Below, piece by piece: positions 6,269 through 11,225 of a DNA stretch of 11,225 bases. The notes below the pieces were generated by a model. The model searched no databases. It had not been told where the DNA came from and was given only the letters and a program-made list of their open reading frames with translations. The translations under genes were made by a program, and so were the position numbers. Source of the DNA: JBBRSC01 sp038245795 (GTDB lineage Bacteria > Actinomycetota > Acidimicrobiia > Acidimicrobiales > Microtrichaceae); contig JBBRSC010000092.1 in the NCBI GenBank assembly GCA_038245795.1, positions 1 through 11,225 of the forward strand. The letters run 5' to 3'. Each line of letters opens with the position of its first letter. Position 1 is the stretch's first letter.

Positions 6269-7755
6269 CCACTGACCGCCGACCCAACGTCTTGTTGATC
6301 GTCTCCGATCAGGAACGCCAACGAGGTTGGCTCCCATCGTCGGTCGAACTCCCGAACCGGCAACGACTCATCAACGAGGGCATTGAGTTCACCCGGTTCC
6401 ACACGCACACGTCGCCGTGCTCACCCAGTCGCGCCACGCTCTTCACCGGACAGTACGTGCCCCAACACGGGGTGCCGGAGAACGTGATCCACCCTGGCGT
6501 CCACGCCGAACTCGACCCCGCCGTCCCGACACTCGGACACGTTGCTCGCGCTCAGGGCTACCGATCGTCATATCTGGGAAAATGGCACCTGTCGCACGCT
6601 GCCGAACCTGACATGGACGCCTACGGGTTCTCCGACTGGCAGGGCAACGACAAGCACTACATGGGGTGGGCAGGAACGGGAATGGCGTTCGACCCGGTCA
6701 TCGCGGAGCAAGCTGTGAGCTGGTTGGGTGACCATGGCGGCCAGCCCGATCCATGGATGTTGACGGTGGCGCTCGTGAACCCCCATGACGTCATGTGGTT
6801 TCCGATGGATCAGCCTGACTGGCGCGCCCAACACCCCCATCAGCTCGAGTTCTCACGCCGGTTGCTCGGTTCAGCCCGTTGGAAAGACGGCGATGTGGTG
6901 CCGTCCTACGACGAGCCGATTCCGCACATTTTCGACGCGCTGCCCGACAATTTCTCCGATGACCTGTTCACCAAGCCTGAGGTCCAGAGGACGTGGTTGT
7001 ACGAGCAGCAACACTGGATCTACGGGTCCATCGATCATGCCGATCCGCAGCCGTGGATGCGCCAGCTGGACTACTACGCGGCGTTGCACCGGCACGGCGA
7101 TGAGAATCTCGGGCGGGTCCTCGCGGCCCTCGATGCCTCGGGTGCGGCCGACGACACGGTGGTCATCTTCACGTCGGATCATGGCGACCAGTGCGGATCG
7201 CACGGCCTCCGATCCAAAGGTCCGTGGATCTACGACGAGACCATGCGAATTCCGCTCTATATGCGGGTTCCGGGGATGACACACCCCGGTACGTCGACCC
7301 AGGCGTTGGCGACCCATGTTGATCTTGCCACCACCATCGGCCTGCTCATGGGTGCCGAGCGGGAGGAGCTCCCCACCTTCCAAGGCATCGACTTGCGGCC
7401 AGTGCTCGAAACGCCAGCGACGGCGGGCCGCGATCACATTCTCTTCGCCCAAGATTCGGCCTGGTACGAGAGCTGCATTTCCACCCGCTACGCCATTCGG
7501 GGCATCTTCGACGGCCGACACAAGTACGCCCGTTACTACGGGGTGGGCGGATCGACGACGCCCTTCGGAACGAGATGGCCGAAGCCGAAACGGTACGACG
7601 TCGATGCTGCGTTCGAGGACCACGACCACGAGTGGTACGACCTGGCCGAAGACCCCGGCGAACTCGTCAACCTGGCGAACGACCGTGGCCGTCGACACGA
7701 ACTGCGGGCCCACTTTGATCGGCTCCTCGAGGCTGAAGCGGCAGAGTTCGCCTGA
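6265..7755 (+). CDS. Type I (formylglycine-dependent) sulfatase, cytoplasmic
   Basis: Sulfatase-family hydrolase of 496 aa. The formylglycine signature is intact: C52 in CSPSRATLFTG (C-x-P-S-R plus downstream TG), the Cys that a formylglycine-generating enzyme or anaerobic maturase oxidises. Metal and substrate residues visible include D15 in the N-terminal strand (LLIVSDQ), the GKWHLSH motif and D305-H306 in TSDHGDQCGSHG. There is no signal peptide, so it would act in the cytoplasm on an imported or internally made sulfate ester. The usual second Asp after D15 is Gln, as in some other clan members. It overlaps the ligase gene by 4 bp (ATGA), so it is translationally coupled to it. Arylsulfatase, choline-sulfatase-like or phosphonate monoester hydrolase activity are all possible within this clan; sulfatase is favoured. 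Maturation enzyme not in window. Confidence 0.92.
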   Translation: MTTDRRPNVLLIVSDQERQRGWLPSSVELPNRQRLINEGIEFTRFHTHTSPCSPSRATLFTGQYVPQHGVPENVIHPGVHAELDPAVPTLGHVARAQGYRSSYLGKWHLSHAAEPDMDAYGFSDWQGNDKHYMGWAGTGMAFDPVIAEQAVSWLGDHGGQPDPWMLTVALVNPHDVMWFPMDQPDWRAQHPHQLEFSRRLLGSARWKDGDVVPSYDEPIPHIFDALPDNFSDDLFTKPEVQRTWLYEQQHWIYGSIDHADPQPWMRQLDYYAALHRHGDENLGRVLAALDASGAADDTVVIFTSDHGDQCGSHGLRSKGPWIYDETMRIPLYMRVPGMTHPGTSTQALATHVDLATTIGLLMGAEREELPTFQGIDLRPVLETPATAGRDHILFAQDSAWYESCISTRYAIRGIFDGRHKYARYYGVGGSTTPFGTRWPKPKRYDVDAAFEDHDHEWYDLAEDPGELVNLANDRGRRHELRAHFDRLLEAEAAEFA

Positions 7756-7761
7756 GTCGTC

Positions 7762-7783
7762 GGGAGCAGGGTCGGCCGCTCCC
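7762..7783. other. Weak inverted repeat after the sulfatase gene
   Basis: GGGAGC (7762-7767) and GCTCCC (7778-7783) form 6-bp arms with a 10-base loop, 7 bases after the sulfatase stop. No T-run follows on the plus strand. It may be a weak terminator or simply GC-rich chance. The 87-bp gap holds nothing else I can support. Confidence 0.25.
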
Positions 7784-7842
7784 CATTCCAATGGCACCAC
7801 CGGGCGCCTCAACAGTTGCCGCGACCCGCCGACAGCAACAAC

Positions 7843-9321
7843 ATGTCCACACGCACCGCTGGAGTGTTCGTCGCGTGCTTTCTCGCGGTTTACGTCGCGG
7901 TCTCGTTGTTCGGTGAATCGACCGTCGGTGTCGTGGTCGTCGATCTGATGTCAGCGTGTGCGGTGTGCGTCGCTGGGTGGGGCGCGACACGACGCTCCAG
8001 CAATCGCGGAACCTGGATGCTGATCGTTGCCGTGCTCACCATGTGGTTGGTCGGGGATCTGATCTGGGACTACTTCGTGCTCACCACGGGTGACACGCCG
8101 GCGGTGTCATGGGCCGACGCGTTCTATCTCGGCGCCTATCCGCTGTTTGCGCTGGCTCTCGGTTACATGGTGCTCATACGGGCAAGGGATCGATGGCGCG
8201 AAGGTCTGCTCGACGGCCTCGGCCTCGCCATTGTCGCGTCGCTGGCCGTCTGGCAATTCCTCATTGCCGGCAGCGGGGCAACCCCCAACCTCGAAGGTGT
8301 CATCACCGCCGCATACCCGCTGGCAGACATGGTGTTGTTGGCGGCGTTCGTGTGGCTCGTACTGTCACCTGGACGGCGTCCAGCATCGTCGACGTTCATG
8401 TTCTGCGGAATTCTCTCCATCATGGTGCTGGACTTGGCGCTGTCGATCATGGCGCATCTGGGTGCTGAGACGTCCCGCCAGTGGCTCGACAACGCGTATC
8501 CCGTGGTCTATCTCGCCATTGCTCTCGGGGTCGCCCATCACAGCGCGGATGACATCATCGCCCCCACCGCTGCGTCCGACAATCGATTGCACCCGGGCAG
8601 GGTCGTCTTTCTTGGCGTCGCCCTCTTCGGTGCTCCGACGCTCGGGGTGCTTGCGCCCTCCGGGTCGGCCATGCCGCAATGGGTCCTGCTGATCGTGACC
8701 ATCGGGGTCGGAATCCTGGTCCTGGCCCGCTTCTTGAAAGCGGTCAGAGACGTGGAAACCGCCCGGCAGGAACTTGGCCATCAGGCAGCCCACGATTCCC
8801 TGACAGGACTTGTGAATCGCGGTGAGCTGATGAGTCAACTCGAGGGGGCGCTGCAACGCTGGCGATCCGACGAGGAAAAGTCGTTCGGCCAGGTCGTCGT
8901 CTACTTTCTCGATCTCGACATGTTCAAACCAGTCAACGACACCCACGGTCATGCCGCTGGCGATGAGTTGCTGGCAAAAGTCGGCGAGCGGTTGTGCCGA
9001 TCGGTCCGCACCTATGACACGGTCGGGCGCCTCGGGGGGGACGAATTCTGCATTGTCGCCGAACGGCTCGACCCCTTGCTGGCTGCCGACGTGGGGCGCC
9101 GACTGGTCGCCGCCATCGCAGTGCCGTTCGTCCTCGAATGTGGTGAGGTCGCACTGACGGCATCGGTGGGTATTGCGATCCCCGGTTCACCTCAAGTCAC
9201 TGCCGATCAGGTCGTCTCCGATGCCGACACTGCGCTCTACGACGTGAAGCGCAGCGGCCGCAACAACTTCAAGGTCGCGTCGGTCGGGGTCGTCGCAGCG
9301 GATGGAACTCCCGTTGGTTGA
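7843..9321 (+). CDS. Membrane-bound diguanylate cyclase (GGDEF domain) with about ten helices
   Basis: Predicted to make cyclic di-GMP from two GTP at the membrane. From the ATG at 7843 it has 492 residues. About ten hydrophobic segments fill residues 1 to roughly 295 (the last is WVLLIVTIGVGILVLARFL), then a short helical linker (VRDVETARQELGHQAAHD) leads into DSLTGLVNRGEL, the usual beginning of a GGDEF domain. The active site is intact: GGDEF at 398-402, with an RxxD product-inhibition site (RTYD, 389-392) five residues before it. No EAL domain follows, so it is a cyclase only. No PAS or other known sensor motif is evident in the membrane part. A TTG at 7816 would add nine residues; neither start has a clear Shine-Dalgarno sequence, and I prefer the ATG because the first membrane helix follows at once. 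It converges on the Flp pilin genes. Confidence 0.93.
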   Translation: MSTRTAGVFVACFLAVYVAVSLFGESTVGVVVVDLMSACAVCVAGWGATRRSSNRGTWMLIVAVLTMWLVGDLIWDYFVLTTGDTPAVSWADAFYLGAYPLFALALGYMVLIRARDRWREGLLDGLGLAIVASLAVWQFLIAGSGATPNLEGVITAAYPLADMVLLAAFVWLVLSPGRRPASSTFMFCGILSIMVLDLALSIMAHLGAETSRQWLDNAYPVVYLAIALGVAHHSADDIIAPTAASDNRLHPGRVVFLGVALFGAPTLGVLAPSGSAMPQWVLLIVTIGVGILVLARFLKAVRDVETARQELGHQAAHDSLTGLVNRGELMSQLEGALQRWRSDEEKSFGQVVVYFLDLDMFKPVNDTHGHAAGDELLAKVGERLCRSVRTYDTVGRLGGDEFCIVAERLDPLLAADVGRRLVAAIAVPFVLECGEVALTASVGIAIPGSPQVTADQVVSDADTALYDVKRSGRNNFKVASVGVVAADGTPVG

Positions 9322-9355
9322 CGTGATGGGAGACGCGCCTCGTACGAAAACGACA

Positions 9356-9389
9356 TACGGGGCGGGTTCCCGAAGGAACCCGCCCCGTA
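9356..9389 (-). terminator. Intrinsic terminator of the first pilin gene
   Basis: A perfect 15-bp stem (9356-9370 with 9375-9389) closes a CGAA loop. Read on the minus strand it lies 13 bases after the pilin stop codon and is followed by GTCGTTTTCG. The plus-strand side has no T-run, so it mainly serves the minus-strand gene, though it may also block read-through from the cyclase gene, which ends at 9321. Confidence 0.85.
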
Positions 9390-9402
9390 CGAATGAAGTT
9401 GC

Positions 9403-9591
9403 TCAGGCGCCGATGCTCGAGCCGACCGAGCTGAACTTGCTCGATGCGTTCTTGCCGAGAGTCGTCACCGCTGCGATGCAGACGACGGCGATGAGTGCCA
9501 CGAGCAGGGCGTACTCCACGAGGGAAGCGCCACGCTCTGAGCGGATCTTCGCTGTGAGGTAGGCAGAGATGAACTGGTAGGAGGTGATCAT
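9403..9591 (-). CDS. Flp-type pilin prepilin, copy 1
   Basis: A 62-residue class III (Flp/Fap) prepilin, the structural subunit of Tad pili used for surface attachment. The leader MITSYQFISAYLTAKIRSERG ends in G21, and the next residues ASLVEY match the G/xxxxEY prepilin peptidase site, with the conserved Glu at mature position 5 and Tyr at 6. A hydrophobic helix (ALLVALIAVVCIAAVTTLG) follows, with a short polar tail KNASSKFSSVGSSIGA. Length is normal for the family. The frame is open further upstream to about 9660, but the added residues are an untypical Ser/Thr-rich stretch and conservation with copy 2 falls off just upstream of the ATG, so I start at 9591. No strong Shine-Dalgarno sequence; AGAAAG lies about 8 bases upstream. 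A promoter-like block and terminator flank it. No Tad secretion gene is nearby. Confidence 0.88.
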   Translation of the reverse strand: MITSYQFISAYLTAKIRSERGASLVEYALLVALIAVVCIAAVTTLGKNASSKFSSVGSSIGA

Positions 9592-9664
9592 TTTGGTGTC
9601 TTTCTGGTAGCTGGTGCTGGTGCTGATTGAGAGGGCCTCGGCGGTGCTGCGTTGGCTCACTTGA

Positions 9665-9693
9665 TGTGTACCGAAGTCATCTCCAGTCGCCCA
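9665..9693 (-). promoter_or_regulatory. Predicted promoter of pilin copy 1
   Basis: On the minus strand, TGGGCG (9688-9693) and TACACA (9665-9670) are 17 bases apart. The blocks GGCGAC and TCGGTACACATCAAGTGAGC are shared with copy 2 at the same spacing, while the 11 bases between them differ completely. Conserved blocks with a diverged spacer of fixed length are what a promoter or bipartite activator site would leave. It predicts a leader of about 65 bases. Confidence 0.55.
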
Positions 9694-9800
9694 TAGGCCG
9701 GATGACCCTTCGAGCGGAATCAGGTGATCCCGCAGCAGTTCTTCGGCAGAATCGATCCCGTTCCTTGAGCGAATTCGTGCCCGAACTCGACATCGTCGAA
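9675..9800. other. Spacer between the two pilin cassettes
   Basis: Apart from the -35 side of the copy 1 promoter, I see no gene, hairpin or repeat here. It is not shared with the flank of the other cassette. Confidence 0.5.
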
Positions 9801-9822
9801 GACGCCCCTCGTTCGAAAACGA

Positions 9823-9860
9823 CAGATGGGGCGGGTTCCCGAAGGAACCCGCCCCATCTG
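9823..9860 (-). terminator. Intrinsic terminator of the second pilin gene
   Basis: A perfect 17-bp stem (9823-9839 with 9844-9860) closes a CGAA loop. On the minus strand it is followed by TCGTTTTCGAACG. The inner 12 bp of stem and loop are identical to the copy 1 terminator; the outer pairs differ but still pair in both copies. Confidence 0.88.
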
Positions 9861-9872
9861 GATGACGTTCGC

Positions 9873-10061
9873 TCAGGCGCCGATGCTCGAGCCGACCGCG
9901 CTGAACTTGCTCGATGCGTTCGTGCCGAGAGTCGTCACCGCTGCGATGCAGACGACGGCGATGAGTGCCACGAGCAAGGCGTATTCCACGAGGGAAGCGC
10001 CACGCTCTGAGCGGACCTTCGCCGTGAGGTATGCGGAGATGAACTGGAAGGAGGTGATCAT
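9873..10061 (-). CDS. Flp-type pilin prepilin, copy 2
   Basis: A 62-residue paralogue of the pilin at 9403-9591. By hand comparison the two coding regions differ at 9 of 189 bases, four of them changing residues: Y5F, I16V, and K-to-T and S-to-A in the polar tail. The G21/ASLVEY processing site and hydrophobic helix are identical. The loss of one Lys makes the mature tail less basic, so mixed pili could differ slightly in surface charge. The frame stays open upstream to about 10313, but that extension is built from the 14-bp repeat and promoter region and is not credible. The ATG at 10061 matches copy 1. It is probably transcribed alone from its own promoter and ends at its own terminator. 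Confidence 0.88.
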   Translation of the reverse strand: MITSFQFISAYLTAKVRSERGASLVEYALLVALIAVVCIAAVTTLGTNASSKFSAVGSSIGA

Positions 10062-10084
10062 TTTGGTGTCTTTCTGGTAGCTGG

Positions 10085-10126
10085 TGCTGATGTGTTGGTG
10101 CTGATGTGTTGGTGTTGATGTCGTGG
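10085..10126. repeat. Three tandem 14-bp repeats in the leader of pilin copy 2
   Basis: Two exact units of TGCTGATGTGTTGG (10085-10098, 10099-10112) are followed by a third with three mismatches (10113-10126). They lie in the predicted 5' untranslated leader of the minus-strand pilin gene. Copy 1 has only short CTGGTG repeats at the equivalent place. The ACACATCA core (minus strand) also occurs in the pilin -10 region, so it may have arisen by slippage or local duplication. Confidence 0.8.
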
Positions 10127-10154
10127 GCCCGGAAAGGTGCCGGGGCTCACTTGA

Positions 10155-10183
10155 TGTGTACCGATTGGGTGCTCGGTCGCCAA
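10155..10183 (-). promoter_or_regulatory. Predicted promoter of pilin copy 2
   Basis: On the minus strand, TTGGCG (10178-10183) and TACACA (10155-10160) are 17 bases apart. Block structure and spacing match copy 1. The -35-like element is a little closer to consensus than in copy 1 (TTGGCG against TGGGCG). Confidence 0.55.
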
Positions 10184-10285
10184 GGGGGCGAAGGGCCCAA
10201 ACGGGTGGGCGAAACATCCCACCGCTCTTCTTCGGACGCATGAGCTGTGGTCTTGACCGAATTCGCGCTGAGCGTGGTCGTTCCC

Positions 10286-10291
10286 TAGAAT
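10286..10291 (+). promoter_or_regulatory. -10-like element of the SDR gene
   Basis: TAGAAT differs from the TATAAT consensus at one base and directly abuts the palindrome, sharing one base with the 17-bp version. No good -35 lies at 17 bases; TTGACC at 10253 is too far (27 bases). If this is the promoter, a bound repressor would cover it. Confidence 0.4.
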
Positions 10292-10307
10292 CTGACGGTC
10301 CGTCAGA
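10291..10307. promoter_or_regulatory. Perfect 17-bp palindromic operator upstream of the SDR gene
   Basis: TCTGACGGTCCGTCAGA is a perfect inverted repeat of two 8-bp arms around one base. Its inner 15 bp match the palindrome at 4625-4639 except at the central base. It probably binds the same dimeric regulator, TetR-type by appearance, and adjoins a -10-like hexamer, as expected for repression. Confidence 0.78.
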
Positions 10308-10353
10308 CACCACTGCTGGACGCTGCCGCCATCATCGGCCTGCAGCACGACAC

Positions 10354-10358
10354 AGGAG
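10354..10358 (+). promoter_or_regulatory. Ribosome binding site of the SDR gene
   Basis: AGGAG ends 7 bases before the ATG at 10366, favouring it over the in-frame ATG at 10372. Confidence 0.75.
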
Positions 10359-10365
10359 ATTCGAC

Positions 10366-11225
10366 ATGGGGATGCTCGAGGGCACCGTTGCCATCGTGAC
10401 CGGCGCTGGACACGGCATCGGCAGAGGCCATGCCATGGAGCTCGCCAAGCACGGCGCCCATGTGGTCATCAATGACGTCGGCGGCTCGGTCAGTGGCGAA
10501 GGGACCGGCCGGGACGCCGATCTCACCGTCGGGATCATCGCGGAGCGTGGTGGCAGCGCCTCATCGAACTACGCCGATGTCTCCGACTACGAGGCAGTTG
10601 GATCGTTGTTCGACGACACCATCGCGACCTACGGCAAGGTTGACATCTTGGTGAACAACGCCGGGATCGTGCGCGATTCTGTCATCTGGAACATGGACGA
10701 GGACGACTTCGACGCGGTGCTCCGGGTCCACGTCAAGGGAACCTGGGTGCCGTGCAAACACGCAGCGCTGCATTGGCGCAACGTTTCCAAGGCAACCGGC
10801 GCTCCGGTCGGCGGGCGCGTCATCAACACCATTTCGGGGGCCGGCCTCACCGGAAATTTCGGTCAGACCAACTACGCCCCAGCGAAGGCGGCCATTGCCA
10901 GCCTCACCCAGACGCTCAGCCTCGAGCTCTACAAGATGGGCGTCACCGTCAACGCCGTCGGCCCTGCTGCTGCCACCCGTATCACCGCCACCATGCCCAA
11001 CGCCCCAGCGGTCATCGAGCCCGATGACGTGCCCGAGGACGAATGGAACCGCATGGATCCGGCAGTCTCGTCGCCGCTCGTTGCGTGGCTGGCCTCAGCG
11101 GAGGCGGGCCATGTCACTGGTCAGATCATCCGAGCGGTCGCCGAGAACATCATCTGGATGACCCCATGGTCTGATGGGCCCGCGATCGCCAACGGGTCGA
11201 AGCGATGGGATGCTGCCAAGCTCGG
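10366..11225 (+). CDS. SDR-family oxidoreductase, HSD17B4/Hsd4A-like 3-hydroxyacyl-CoA dehydrogenase type; 3' end beyond window
   Basis: NAD-dependent short-chain dehydrogenase; 286 residues are visible and the frame is still open at the right edge. The cofactor motif TGAGHGIG is at 12-19, D37 in INDVGG suggests NAD preference, NNAG is at 97-100, and the catalytic set is S157, Y170 and K174 (YAPAK), with normal Ser-Tyr spacing. The segment NDVGGSVSGEG after the second strand is characteristic of the dehydrogenase domain of peroxisomal multifunctional enzyme type 2 (HSD17B4) and actinobacterial Hsd4A-like enzymes. These oxidise 3-hydroxyacyl-CoA esters or 17-hydroxysteroids. Such SDRs of about 300 aa usually stand alone in actinobacteria, so the stop is probably just outside. 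The palindrome shared with the ligase-sulfatase unit points to a common catabolic pathway. The exact substrate is inferred only loosely. Confidence 0.9.
   Translation, partial: MGMLEGTVAIVTGAGHGIGRGHAMELAKHGAHVVINDVGGSVSGEGTGRDADLTVGIIAERGGSASSNYADVSDYEAVGSLFDDTIATYGKVDILVNNAGIVRDSVIWNMDEDDFDAVLRVHVKGTWVPCKHAALHWRNVSKATGAPVGGRVINTISGAGLTGNFGQTNYAPAKAAIASLTQTLSLELYKMGVTVNAVGPAAATRITATMPNAPAVIEPDDVPEDEWNRMDPAVSSPLVAWLASAEAGHVTGQIIRAVAENIIWMTPWSDGPAIANGSKRWDAAKL

Larger units (their letters stand above)
10062..10365. other. Divergent intergenic region between pilin copy 2 and the SDR gene
   Basis: About 300 bp without a gene. From left to right it holds the pilin 5' leader with a 14-bp tandem repeat, the minus-strand pilin promoter, an apparently featureless stretch (about 10184-10280), and the plus-strand -10-like element, palindromic operator and ribosome site of the SDR gene. 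Confidence 0.7.

Noticed and set aside
9627..10010. Plus-strand open frame of 127 codons through the pilin region
   Set aside because: It runs antisense through pilin copy 2 and its terminator hairpin, has no ribosome site, and its Arg-rich composition is typical of a GC-rich shadow frame.
10085..10126. Tandem repeats as a CRISPR array
   Set aside because: The units are directly adjacent with no spacers, only 14 bp long, and there are no cas genes.
9341..10164. Duplicated pilin cassettes as terminal repeats of a transposon or composite element
   Set aside because: The repeated parts are the pilin genes themselves with their control sites; there is no transposase between them and I see no target-site duplication.
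10062..10313. Long N-terminal extension of pilin copy 2 (minus strand), including a His/Gln-rich part
   Set aside because: It is encoded by the 14-bp repeats and promoter region, is absent from copy 1, and the short leader starting at 10061 is normal for Flp prepilins.

Overview
The window is a GC-rich bacterial chromosomal segment that reads as an actinobacterium. The clues are the GC-rich third codon positions, the families present (actinobacterial-style FadD ligase, HSD17B4-like SDR, 'big' cyclase-family hydrolase, many-helix GGDEF protein) and TetR-like operators. A lineage near Acidimicrobiia would fit, but that is inference only. No rRNA, tRNA, CRISPR array, transposase or phage gene is visible.

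Left part (1-3404), all on the plus strand: the 3' part of an aldehyde dehydrogenase gene, a zinc alcohol dehydrogenase, and a cyclase-family metal hydrolase whose ATG directly abuts the alcohol dehydrogenase stop. The 108-bp gap before the alcohol dehydrogenase holds an inverted repeat resembling the KstR operator of steroid catabolism genes. Next (3469-4597) comes a regulatory pair: an ECF-type sigma factor overlapping by 11 bp a small single-pass membrane protein with no recognisable zinc anti-sigma motif, which may be its partner.

Middle (4625-7755): an acyl-CoA ligase and a type I sulfatase whose start and stop codons overlap (ATGA), preceded by a perfect 15-bp palindrome. The same palindrome, as a 17-bp version, precedes the SDR gene at the right edge (10366 to the window end). 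The two transcription units are therefore probably co-regulated by one dimeric repressor. Together the dehydrogenases, hydrolase, ligase, sulfatase and SDR look like accessory catabolism of a hydroxylated or sulfated alicyclic, steroid-like or aromatic acid; the actual substrate cannot be read from sequence.

Right part (7843-10160): a 10-helix membrane diguanylate cyclase faces two tandem, nearly identical minus-strand genes for Flp-type pilins (62 aa each, G/xxxxEY prepilin site). Each pilin gene has its own conserved promoter-like block and its own strong hairpin terminator. The terminator core is identical between copies while the outer stem has changed in a compensatory way. No tad secretion gene is in the window, so the pilins are an orphan cassette here.

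I found no clearly new multi-gene system. The points most worth a second look are the shared palindrome, the duplicated pilin cassette, the KstR-like site and the ligase-sulfatase coupling.
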